NCBI GenBank assembly: GCA_963788975.1
Contig: CAWBIJ010000002.1
Span: 248,001-312,000 of the forward strand
Reading direction: 5' to 3'
Length of the DNA: 64,000 nucleotides
Origin: VRUE01 sp963788975
Lineage (GTDB): Bacteria; Actinomycetota; Thermoleophilia; Solirubrobacterales; 70-9
A program made the position numbers and the translations under genes. Below, piece after piece: positions 54,143-62,056 of the stretch (positions are counted from its first letter, which is position 1; each line of letters begins with the position of its first letter). The notes under the pieces are model-generated. The model worked only from the letters and a program-made list of their open reading frames with translations. It made no database searches and was not told where the DNA came from.

Positions 54143-55201
54143 GTGAAGATCGCGTCGGTCGAGGTCGTTCCCTATGCGCTGCCGTTCCGCGAGCCCTACG
54201 TGACCGCGCGCGGTCGCCTGGAGCAGCGCGAGATGGTGCTACTGCGGCTGCGGGATGAAGACGGGCTCGTCGGGCTCGGCGAAGCGGTTCCGCTCTCGCT
54301 GCGCGGCGGAGCGGGGCTGGCGCAGGTCGTGCGAGAGCTGGAGCGCCTCGGCGAGCGCGAGCAGCTCGACGAGGCGTCCTTGACAGGAGGCGCCACCTCC
54401 CTGTCCCCGCCGGCTCGCTGCGCGGCCCTCACCACCCTGCTGGACCTGCGGGGACGGCGAGCCGCCGCAGAGACTCGGACCGCCGCGGTAGATGCGCCGC
54501 CTGTCGCCTGCAACGCGACGCTCGTGGCGGGAGAGCCTGCAGCCGTCGCCGAGGACGCACTGCGCTGGGCAACCGACGGCTTCTCCACCTTCAAGCTGAA
54601 GCTCGGCGCCGGCGACAACGTCGGCCAGGTCCGCGCGGTCCGTGAGGCGGTCGGACCCGAGGCGCGGATTCGGATCGACGCCAACGCCTCCTGGGGGGTC
54701 GAAGAGGCGAGGCGGAACCTGGCGGCCCTGGAGCCCTTCGACGTTGAGCTCGCCGAGCAGCCCGTCGCATCGCTGGAGGAATCCGCCGCGTTGACCGGCT
54801 CCACGACGATCCCGATCGCCGGCGACGAGAGCATCGAGACCCGCGCCGACGCCGAGCGTGCGCTTGCGATCGGCGCCTGCGCCCTGGTCGGGCTGAAGCT
54901 GTCCAAGGTCGGTGGCCCCGAGGCGGCGATCGAGATCGCCGAGGTCCTCCCCTCCTATCTCTCCAGCGCACTCGACGGGCCGGTCGGGATCGCCGCGGCG
55001 GCCCAGGTCGCGCAGACACTTGGCGAGACGGCCGGAGAGGGAGGAGCAAGCCTCGCCCACGGCCTCGCAACCCAGCGCCTCTTCGCCTCGACGATCGCCG
55101 CGGTGGAGTGCGAGCTGCGCGACGGAATGCTCCACCTGCCCACCGGGCCCGGTCTTGGCGTCGAGATCGACGAGGCCTCGCTAGAAGCTCATCGGCTCTA
55201 G
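54143..55201 (+). CDS. menC: o-succinylbenzoate synthase
   Basis: MenC dehydrates SHCHC to o-succinylbenzoate. The enolase-superfamily barrel has the catalytic Lys in STFKLKLGAG, the metal ligands Asp/Glu/Asp in RIRIDANASWG, VELAEQPVA and IAGDESI, and the second Lys in VGLKLSKVGG. The start is uncertain: GTG at 54143 (352 residues, beginning VKIASVEVVPYALPF) fits the family, while GTG 54137 and an ATG inside the palindrome at 54113 are alternatives. Muconate cycloisomerase-like and dipeptide epimerase enzymes look similar, but the men neighbours support MenC. Confidence 0.87.
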   Translation: MKIASVEVVPYALPFREPYVTARGRLEQREMVLLRLRDEDGLVGLGEAVPLSLRGGAGLAQVVRELERLGEREQLDEASLTGGATSLSPPARCAALTTLLDLRGRRAAAETRTAAVDAPPVACNATLVAGEPAAVAEDALRWATDGFSTFKLKLGAGDNVGQVRAVREAVGPEARIRIDANASWGVEEARRNLAALEPFDVELAEQPVASLEESAALTGSTTIPIAGDESIETRADAERALAIGACALVGLKLSKVGGPEAAIEIAEVLPSYLSSALDGPVGIAAAAQVAQTLGETAGEGGASLAHGLATQRLFASTIAAVECELRDGMLHLPTGPGLGVEIDEASLEAHRL

Positions 55202-55210
55202 GTTCTCCCC

Positions 55211-56959
55211 GTGGATCCGACCAACGCCAACACCGCCCTCGCCTCGGCCTTCGTCGAGGAGCTGGCCCGGAGTGGGCTGCGGCACGCAGTCCTCTCCCCC
55301 GGCTCCCGCTCGACCCCGCTGGCGCTCGCCCTCTGGCGCCAAGCCGAGATCGACGTCACGGTGATCGTCGACGAGCGCGCCGCCGGCTTCTTTGCCCTTG
55401 GAGCCGCGCAGGCGAGCGGCGCTCCGGCGGCGATGCTCTGCACGTCGGGCACCGCGGCGGCCAACTTCCACCCGGCTATTTGCGAGGCGGACGAGTCAGG
55501 AATCCCGCTGATCGCCCTCACAGCCGATCGCCCGCCCGAGCTGCGCGGCATCGGCGCCGGGCAGACGATCGACCAGCTGAAGCTCTACGGCTCCTCGGTG
55601 CGCTGGTTCTGCGAAGTCGGCACCCACGACGCCGATGACGACGGTCTGCTCCATTACCGCTCCACCGCCTGTCGGGCACTGGCCTCAGCGCGCGGCGAGC
55701 CGCGGCCGGGCCCGGTCCACCTCAACCTCCCCTGGCGGGAGCCGCTGGCGCCGATCCCCGTCGAGGGCGCAGTCACGGCCACCGACCCGCTGGCGCTCGA
55801 AGGCCGCGACACCCGACCGTTGACGGCAGTTACCAGGATCGACCTCGAGCCCTCGGCGTTCCTGCTCGAGGAGGTCGCCGGCCACATCGGCGACGCGATC
55901 GCCGGCGTCATCGTCGCCGGCCGCCAGCTCGACCCCGAGCTGCGCGAGCCGCTCGCCCATCTCGCCCGTGTCGCCGGCATGCCGATCCTGGCCGAGCCGA
56001 CCTCACAGCTGCGCTGCGGGCCCCATGACCGCTCTCACGTCGTGACCGCCTACGACCTGCTGCTGCGCGACGAGCACTTCGCCAACTCGGTGGTGCCGGA
56101 CCTGGTCATCCGCTTCAGCGCGATGCCGACAAGCAAGCCGCTGCGGGCCTGGCTGGCGAGCTCGGGGGCGGACCAGATCGTCGTCGATCCCTACGGCGAC
56201 TGGAGCGAGCCGACCCGGCAGGCAGCGGCGATCCTCCGCGCCGACCCGACCGAGCTGGCAGCCGGCTGGGCAGCGCGGCTGGAGAAGGGAGAGGCGCGGG
56301 CAGCGCCGGAGCGCTGGATCAAGGCGGAGAAGAACGCCCGCGTCGCGCTCGACGCGGAGTTGGCCGGCCAGGCGGAGCCGAGTGAGCCCGGACTCCACCA
56401 AGCGCTCGGACTCGCGCACCAGGACGGCGACCTCGTCTATACGGCCTCCAGCATGCCGATCCGCGACCAGGAGGCCTTCCTGCCGAACGGAGACAGAGAC
56501 GTGCTCTTCCTCTCCAACCGCGGCGCCAACGGAATCGACGGCCTCATCTCTTCCGGCATCGGCGCCGCCCACGCCAGCGGCCGCCCGACCACGATCGTCA
56601 CCGGTGACCTCGGGCTGTTGCACGATCTCGGCGGCCTCGCCGTGCTGCGTGATGTCGATACGCCGGTGCGCATAGTCGTGATCGACAACGACGGCGGCGG
56701 CATCTTCAGCTTCCTCCCCCAAGCCAACTTGCTGGAGAGCGATGAGTTCGAATCCCTGTTCGGCACCCCCCGAGGCGTCAGCGCCGCCAAGGCCGCTGCC
56801 CTGTTCGACCTCCCTCACCGCCGGCTGGAGTCCCTGGACGACCTCCCCGACGCCCTCGCCGCCGGCACCGGCCTGATCGAGGTGAAGACGGTCCGCGAGG
56901 CAAATGTCAAGCTGCACCGCCGCCTCGCCGAGGCCGTCAGCGAGGCGATCAGCAGCTGA
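55211..56959 (+). CDS. menD: 2-succinyl-5-enolpyruvyl-6-hydroxy-3-cyclohexene-1-carboxylate synthase
   Basis: MenD adds decarboxylated 2-oxoglutarate to isochorismate using thiamine diphosphate. The 582-residue protein starts at a GTG (VDPTNANTALASAFVEELARSG) and has VLSPGSRSTPLALAL, the activating Glu in VIVDERAAGFFALG and LCTSGTAAANFHPA. The ThDP-binding block is GDLGLLHDLGGLAVLR with IDNDGGGIFSFLPQ. It is 9 bp after menC and its end overlaps the converging propeller gene by 11 bp. Confidence 0.95.
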   Translation: MDPTNANTALASAFVEELARSGLRHAVLSPGSRSTPLALALWRQAEIDVTVIVDERAAGFFALGAAQASGAPAAMLCTSGTAAANFHPAICEADESGIPLIALTADRPPELRGIGAGQTIDQLKLYGSSVRWFCEVGTHDADDDGLLHYRSTACRALASARGEPRPGPVHLNLPWREPLAPIPVEGAVTATDPLALEGRDTRPLTAVTRIDLEPSAFLLEEVAGHIGDAIAGVIVAGRQLDPELREPLAHLARVAGMPILAEPTSQLRCGPHDRSHVVTAYDLLLRDEHFANSVVPDLVIRFSAMPTSKPLRAWLASSGADQIVVDPYGDWSEPTRQAAAILRADPTELAAGWAARLEKGEARAAPERWIKAEKNARVALDAELAGQAEPSEPGLHQALGLAHQDGDLVYTASSMPIRDQEAFLPNGDRDVLFLSNRGANGIDGLISSGIGAAHASGRPTTIVTGDLGLLHDLGGLAVLRDVDTPVRIVVIDNDGGGIFSFLPQANLLESDEFESLFGTPRGVSAAKAAALFDLPHRRLESLDDLPDALAAGTGLIEVKTVREANVKLHRRLAEAVSEAISS

Positions 56960-57995
56960 TCCGGCCAGCCTCCCGACCGGGGCCCGGCTGCCAGGCAGCG
57001 GCTAGGTAGGAAGCCTCGGGCTCGAAGATAAGCCGACGACGGCAGGTCCCATCCGCATTGATCTCCACGACGGAGCTCCCGAACCCGAAAGCAGCCGCGA
57101 GGGTCAATTTGGCAGGGAACCGGACGTAGAGCAGGCGTTCTCCCGACGGATCCCAGCTCGGCTTGCCCTTCAAGGCGGTCTGGTCAAACGTCAGTTGCCT
57201 CCACGCCGTGCCATCGGCTCGAAGCACGAACAGATCGCTCCCGAAGAGAGTGCGTCGTCGACGCCGGACATCGCGCCGTGGCCGGATCTGCAGCGCGGCA
57301 AGCTGGGTGCCGTCGGGCGAGAACACCGCTTCCTGCAGCCCTTTTGCGATCAGGTAGGTCGAGTGATCAGCAAGGCGCATACCCATGACCGCTTGCCTGC
57401 CGCCCTTGAGATCACGACGGGACAACGCCAGGATCGTGCCATCGGGAGAAAAAGACGATGGCACCATTACCCGACCATGGCGCCAGGAGGTCACGCGCCG
57501 GGGCTGACCGCCATCGGCATCGACGAACCAAACCGAGCTGCCTAGAAAGCGAACTTTCCCGCCTTTGCCCAGCACGACGCGTACCCGGGCAAAGGCGAGC
57601 GTTTCACCATCCGGCGAGAGCACAGGCTGGATCCCCTCCTTGGTCCCTGCGACGAACCTTGGTCGACCTCCTGCCGGCGAGACCATGTAGATGCCTTCCC
57701 TGCGTTCCTTGTCACCAAGAAGGGCTCCGTATCCGAAAGCGAGCTTGGAGCCATCCCCCGAAAAGGTGAGTCCGCCCAGGATCGACAGGCGCTTGCCGGA
57801 CGTCTTGAACAGCCTCGCGAGGGACTCCCCACGCAGGCCGATGGTTGCCACTTCCAGCTTCAAGATGTTCGCGCCATGTCGGATGAACGCCAGACGCGGC
57901 CCGTCCGGTGATTGCGCGACGGCGGCGGTCGGGGCGCCAGTGAACGCCAGTACCGCTGCCACCATCCCCAGCCAGTGTCGAATTACGCAGCGCAT
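56949..57995 (-). CDS. secreted TolB-like beta-propeller protein, paralogue 1
   Basis: A signal peptide (about residues 1-27, ending AAVAQS) precedes WD40/PD40-like repeats with SPDG motifs (FSGDGSKLAF, LSPDGETLAFAR, FSPDGTILALSR, FSPDGTQLAAL, WDPSGERLLYV), which form a TolB-type propeller. The last 40 residues, with INADGTC and AWQPGPGREAGRISC, are shared with the next two genes and end in a Cys. No catalytic domain is visible. The gene converges on menD. Its role is unknown; binding of a cell-surface partner is the family's usual theme. Confidence 0.75.
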   Translation of the reverse strand: MRCVIRHWLGMVAAVLAFTGAPTAAVAQSPDGPRLAFIRHGANILKLEVATIGLRGESLARLFKTSGKRLSILGGLTFSGDGSKLAFGYGALLGDKERREGIYMVSPAGGRPRFVAGTKEGIQPVLSPDGETLAFARVRVVLGKGGKVRFLGSSVWFVDADGGQPRRVTSWRHGRVMVPSSFSPDGTILALSRRDLKGGRQAVMGMRLADHSTYLIAKGLQEAVFSPDGTQLAALQIRPRRDVRRRRRTLFGSDLFVLRADGTAWRQLTFDQTALKGKPSWDPSGERLLYVRFPAKLTLAAAFGFGSSVVEINADGTCRRRLIFEPEASYLAAAWQPGPGREAGRISC

Positions 57996-58007
57996 CTCAC
58001 AGGCCGA

Positions 58008-59084
58008 TCAGCAGCCGATCCGGCCGGCCTCACGGCCGACCCCGGGTTGCCAGGCGCTGCCATGGACGGTCATCTCGGGGTCGGTGAAGACCCGGGTCAG
58101 ACAGGTGCCGTCGGCGTTGATCGCCATCACCTTGTTGCCAGGCTCAGGTTCCAGGCCGCCGGTCGCTTCGGCGGGCGGGTTGCGCGTGAAGGTCAACCGG
58201 CTGCCCGACGGGTCCCAGCCCAGCGACGAGATATAGCCATTCCGGCGCAGCAGGCGCCTGGCGCCACTGCCGTCCGCGCGAGCGACCAGCAGTTCGCTGA
58301 CCGGCCGAGACGGCAGCAATTCGGGGCTGCGGCCGTACCTCACTCGCACGAAGGCCAGTCTGCTCCCGGCGGGGGAATAGGTTGGTTGGTAGTCATCGCG
58401 GGCCAGCGAAGCAAGGTGGTGGGTGCGAAGGCTGCGGAGATCGATCGCGACCAGGCGGGGTCCCGGGCCATCGAAGATTTCGGCGACAAGGGCGGCGCCG
58501 TCCGCCGAGTAGGAGATCGGAAAGAGGAAATCCTTAAGCCGCCACCGTGTCAGCCGCCCCACAGAGCCGTCTTCGACGTCGAGCAGCCAGATCGAGCTCT
58601 TGTACGAAGGACCATCGCTGCCGGGCGGGGCCTCAATGCGCTTCATTCGATGGAAGACGACCGAACGACCGTCCGGAGCCATGACCGGCTCGCCGGCGTT
58701 GAGGAAGGCACCTGGGAACACACGGTGCGGAGCGCCGTCGACCCCAGTCACGCCGACCACCGGCCATCCGGTTCCGAATGGCCCCGAAGCGGTGCTCTCG
58801 ACTCCTCCGGCCTGAAATGCGAGCCGAATGCCGTCGGCTGACCACGACAGGGCGTTGCCGATCAACACCTCCCGAACGCGGAGTAGCGTTCCTGGGTTTT
58901 CGCCAGATTGGCCGGTCGTGATCACCGCCCAACTCTCGTCCTCTGCACCTGGCCCGTCTGTAGATATGGAGATCGCCAGCCGCGGCCCTTCCGGCGCCTG
59001 TGCGATGCCACTCGCCGTCGCGACCGCGAGCAGCAGCAGTGTCACCCCCACTAGCCCCAGCACACGACGGATCACGTGGCGCAT
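58008..59084 (-). CDS. secreted TolB-like beta-propeller protein, paralogue 2
   Basis: The protein of 358 residues starts MRHVIRRVLGLVGVTLLLLAV with a signal peptide ending near GIAQA. Propeller motifs include WSADGIRLAF, APDGRSVVF, SADGAALVAE, SPAGSRLAFVR and WDPSGSRLTFTR. The C-terminal signature is INADGTC...AWQPGVGREAGRIGC. The ATG at 59084 was chosen because it gives a normal signal peptide like the neighbours; a longer frame exists. It lies 10 bp after paralogue 3 and 12 bp before paralogue 1, a tandem array produced by duplication. Confidence 0.75.
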   Translation of the reverse strand: MRHVIRRVLGLVGVTLLLLAVATASGIAQAPEGPRLAISISTDGPGAEDESWAVITTGQSGENPGTLLRVREVLIGNALSWSADGIRLAFQAGGVESTASGPFGTGWPVVGVTGVDGAPHRVFPGAFLNAGEPVMAPDGRSVVFHRMKRIEAPPGSDGPSYKSSIWLLDVEDGSVGRLTRWRLKDFLFPISYSADGAALVAEIFDGPGPRLVAIDLRSLRTHHLASLARDDYQPTYSPAGSRLAFVRVRYGRSPELLPSRPVSELLVARADGSGARRLLRRNGYISSLGWDPSGSRLTFTRNPPAEATGGLEPEPGNKVMAINADGTCLTRVFTDPEMTVHGSAWQPGVGREAGRIGC

Positions 59085-59094
59085 CAGCAGGCGC

Positions 59095-60117
59095 TCAGCA
59101 ACTGATCGGGCCGGCCTCGCGGCCGCTTCCCGGCTGCCAGGCACTACCGAAGAGGGTCAGGTCGGGGTCGGAGAAAACCTTCGTCAGGCAGGTTCCGTCG
59201 GGGTTGATCGCCAGCACTCTGTTCCCCTCGTGAGGCGAGCGGTCGCCAATCTCATAGGCCGGTGAATGGGTGAATGACAAGCGGCTCCCGGACGGATCCC
59301 AACTGGGCCAAGAGAAGAAACCGCGCTTGCGCAGCAGCAGCTTCGATCCGGTAACGGAACCCACACGGCCAACCCGCAGCTCATCGACCGCCGGCATCCT
59401 CTCGTCGATCCCGTTGAGTCGCCAGTTCAAGTAGCGGACGAAGGCGAACCGCGAGCCGTCGGGCGAGTAGGTCGGTTCCAAGGCTTCCCGCGCCAGCAGG
59501 GAGAAATCGCCACTGTGGAGATCGATCGCAACTGCTTTGAAACCCTGCCAGGTGAACAAGGTGGCGGCGAGCTTCGAGCCGTCGGGCGAGAAGGAGCTCG
59601 GCGAGAGATACGTACCGAGGCGCCATCGGGTCAGTCGCCGCAGCGAGCCGTCTTCGAGGTCGAGCAACCAGACCGCGCTCTTGAAGAGGTAGTTCTCCCT
59701 GCCGGGCAGCACCTTTACGAGCTTCGCCCGGGAGAAGGCGACGGAGCGACCGTCAGGAGCCATGACAGGGTCACTGGCTTCGAGGGGCGCGCGTGGGTAG
59801 GGCCGCAAGCCACTGCCGTCCGCTTTGACCGCCGAGAGCACCGATCCTCTATCTCCGAATCTCGAGACACGAAGCGCCAGCAAGCTGCCATCCGCTGACC
59901 AGGAGGGGCGGTCACCCGAGGCCAGAGTCCCCGACCGCGCGCCACCGATCAGGCTTTGAGGCGCTTCGCCGGCGGGGCCGATCGTGATCAGCTCCGAGCC
60001 GTACCGCGCATTGTGGGCTACGACCGCGAGCCTAGGGCCCCCGGGAACGACAGCTTGCCCCGGCGTGGCGAAAAACGCCAGAACGACAAGTACCAGAGCG
60101 GCTACGCGGCGTGTCAC
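59095..60117 (-). CDS. secreted TolB-like beta-propeller protein, paralogue 3
   Basis: This 340-residue protein begins at a GTG with a signal peptide (MTRRVAALVLVVLAFFATPGQA). It has propeller motifs WSADGSLLALR, APDGRSVAFSR, FSPDGSKLAATL, SPDGSRFAFVR and WDPSGSRLSFTH. It ends INPDGTC...AWQPGSGREAGPISC like its two neighbours. It is the first gene of the triplet and lies 11 bp downstream of menF, so the three may be transcribed with the menaquinone gene. Confidence 0.75.
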   Translation of the reverse strand: MTRRVAALVLVVLAFFATPGQAVVPGGPRLAVVAHNARYGSELITIGPAGEAPQSLIGGARSGTLASGDRPSWSADGSLLALRVSRFGDRGSVLSAVKADGSGLRPYPRAPLEASDPVMAPDGRSVAFSRAKLVKVLPGRENYLFKSAVWLLDLEDGSLRRLTRWRLGTYLSPSSFSPDGSKLAATLFTWQGFKAVAIDLHSGDFSLLAREALEPTYSPDGSRFAFVRYLNWRLNGIDERMPAVDELRVGRVGSVTGSKLLLRKRGFFSWPSWDPSGSRLSFTHSPAYEIGDRSPHEGNRVLAINPDGTCLTKVFSDPDLTLFGSAWQPGSGREAGPISC

Positions 60118-60128
60118 AGGGCGCGAGC

Positions 60129-61529
60129 CTACTCGGCCAGCAGCGGCAGCAACGCGCCCAGCTTGACCTCGGTCTCGGCCAGCTCGGCCGCCGGGTCGGA
60201 GCCGGCGACGAGGCCGACGCCGGCGTAGAGGTGGGCCTCGCGGTCGCGGAGGAGGGCGCTGCGCAGGGCGACGCAGAATTCACCGTCCTCGGTGGCGTCC
60301 ATCCAGCCCACCGGGCCGGCGTACCAGCCGCGGTCCATCCGCTCCAGCTCGCCGATCGCGCGCGCGGCGACCGGCCAGGGCTCGCCGCCTACCGCCGGCG
60401 TCGGGTGCAGCAGGCCGGCCAGCTCGACGGCCGAGCGGGGCTCGGCGAGCTGGGCGACGATCGCCGTCGCCAGATGCTGGATGTTGGCGACCTTGACGAT
60501 CTCGGGCTCGGGCGCCTGCTCGACCCAGACCGCGTGCGGGCGCAGGGTGCGAACGATCCGCTCGGCGACGGTCCGCTGCTCGCGCCGGTCCTTGTCGCTG
60601 CGCAGCAGCTGCTCGCCGAGGTGATCGTCGACGGCGGGATCGGAGCTGCGCCGCGTCGAGCCGGCGAGAGCGACGGTTGAGACGCTGGCGCCGGAGCGGC
60701 GCACCAGCAGCTCTGGGCTGGCGCCGATGAAGGCCGCCTCCGAGGTGCCGCAGCAAAAGCAGAAGCAGGAGGGGAACTGCTCCCGCATCGCGCCGAAGAC
60801 CGCGGCGGGATCATGGGCCGCGCCGGCGGTGACGAGCACCTCGCGGGCGAGCACGACCTTGCTCAGGTCGCCGCCGCGGATCCGCTCGGTCGCGCCTGCC
60901 ACCGAGCGCTCGAAGTCTCCGGGCGGGAGGACGCTGCGGATCTCCGTTCGCGAGGTCGGGTGCGGGTCGATCAGCGGCAGGGTCTCGTCGCGCAGGCCGC
61001 CGAGGCGAGCCGAAAGCCCGGCCATCGCCTCCTCCGGGTCCTCACCGGGACGCACGATCGTGTTGACGGTGAGATAGATCTCCCCATCGCTGCGACAGAG
61101 CGAGAGCTCGGGTAACACCATCGCTGCCGGGGCCAGTGATGACCAGGCCGAGGATTCGCCTCCATCGGGATCGAAGGCAAAGCCGCCGACCCAGACAGCG
61201 CCGGCACCGGCGGGCAGGCCCGTCGGCTCGTCAACGATCGCGTCCCCCCCGCTGCCCAGGCACTCACGGGCGACGTCCTCGAAGCGGCCCGACCCACGCG
61301 AGGTCGCCTCGCGGACGACACCGAGCGCCGCCAGCCCGAAGCCGCGGTCCGGCTGCTCCCAGCAGAACCAGCGATCGGTGGCAAGTCGCGAGGCGAACAC
61401 CGTCGCGCAGGGATCGATTCCCGCAGCGGGAACGGTGACGCTGACTAGCGTTCTCCGCCCTCGGCCGGCGGCCTGCTCGACCCCCTCGCGCAGCTTGGCG
61501 CGCAGCGAGCTAGTCGCTGCCTCGAGCAA
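60129..61529 (-). CDS. menF: isochorismate synthase (MenF type)
   Basis: MenF converts chorismate to isochorismate, the entry to menaquinone synthesis. The 466-residue chorismate-binding enzyme has the family blocks GDLSKVVLAREVLV, FIGASPELLVRR, VALAGSTRR, IVKVANIQHLAT, HPTPAVGGEPW and RGWYAGPVGWMDATEDGEFCVALRSAL. Its closing block is YAGVGLVAGSDPAAELAETEVKLG. The start appears to be TTG at 61529, overlapping the ilvN 3' end by 20 bp. An unusual Cys-rich stretch (CFCFCCG) precedes the GASPE motif. EntC-type siderophore function is less likely given menBACDE nearby. Confidence 0.9.
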   Translation of the reverse strand: MLEAATSSLRAKLREGVEQAAGRGRRTLVSVTVPAAGIDPCATVFASRLATDRWFCWEQPDRGFGLAALGVVREATSRGSGRFEDVARECLGSGGDAIVDEPTGLPAGAGAVWVGGFAFDPDGGESSAWSSLAPAAMVLPELSLCRSDGEIYLTVNTIVRPGEDPEEAMAGLSARLGGLRDETLPLIDPHPTSRTEIRSVLPPGDFERSVAGATERIRGGDLSKVVLAREVLVTAGAAHDPAAVFGAMREQFPSCFCFCCGTSEAAFIGASPELLVRRSGASVSTVALAGSTRRSSDPAVDDHLGEQLLRSDKDRREQRTVAERIVRTLRPHAVWVEQAPEPEIVKVANIQHLATAIVAQLAEPRSAVELAGLLHPTPAVGGEPWPVAARAIGELERMDRGWYAGPVGWMDATEDGEFCVALRSALLRDREAHLYAGVGLVAGSDPAAELAETEVKLGALLPLLAE

Positions 61530-62056
61530 TCGCGATCTCGCCGGTGCGGACCATTTCGATCAGGCCGTGGGGGCGGATCATCCGCTCGAAGGCCTCGATC
61601 TTGTCGGCGGAGCCGGTCACCTCGATCGTCATCGTGCGGCGGGAGACATCGACGATCTTGGCGCGGAAGATCTCAGCGAACTGGATGATCTCGGCCCGGT
61701 TCTCGACCGCCGAGGAGACCTTGAACATCGCCATCTCGCGTGCCACCGTCTCCTCCGGCTCCATGTCGCGGATCTTCAGAGACGTTGATCAGCTTGTGGA
61801 GCTGCTTGGTCACCTGGTCGATCGGGTGGACGGCGCCGTCGAGAGTGAGGGTGATCCGCGAGACGTCCGGGTCGTCGGTCGGGCCGACCGCGAGCGTGTC
61901 GATATTGAAGCCGCGCCGGGCGAAGAGGCCGGCAATCCGCGCCAGCACACCCGGACGGTTCTCGACCAAGATCGAGAGCACGTGCTTACGTCCACTCAGC
62001 TGCCCGGGCACGCGCAGCTCCTCGAGTTTGACCAGTTGTGGAGTCCCGGCCTCCAT
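61510..62056 (-). CDS. ilvN: acetolactate synthase small (regulatory) subunit, interrupted by a one-base frameshift
   Basis: The first part (ATG at 62056) encodes KHVLSILVENRPGVLARIAGLFARRGFNIDTLAVGPT, a normal ACT domain, up to KQLHKLINV. Family members then read close to LKIRDMEPEETVARE, and here KIRDMEPEETVAREMAMFKV lies in the +1 frame, ending at a TAG at 61510. The site reads AACGTCTCTGAAGATC; one extra base near 61780 explains the shift, since AACGTCCTGAAGATC would restore the frame. Corrected, the protein has about 181 residues, typical for IlvN. Without correction a truncated ACT-only protein results. The ATG shares one base with the ilvB stop. Confidence 0.85.

Noticed and set aside
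60700..60800. Cys cluster CFCFCCG in MenF as a possible metal site
   Set aside because: It replaces a hydrophobic strand before the conserved GASPE motif and has no partner ligands that I can see; probably just a Cys-rich strand.
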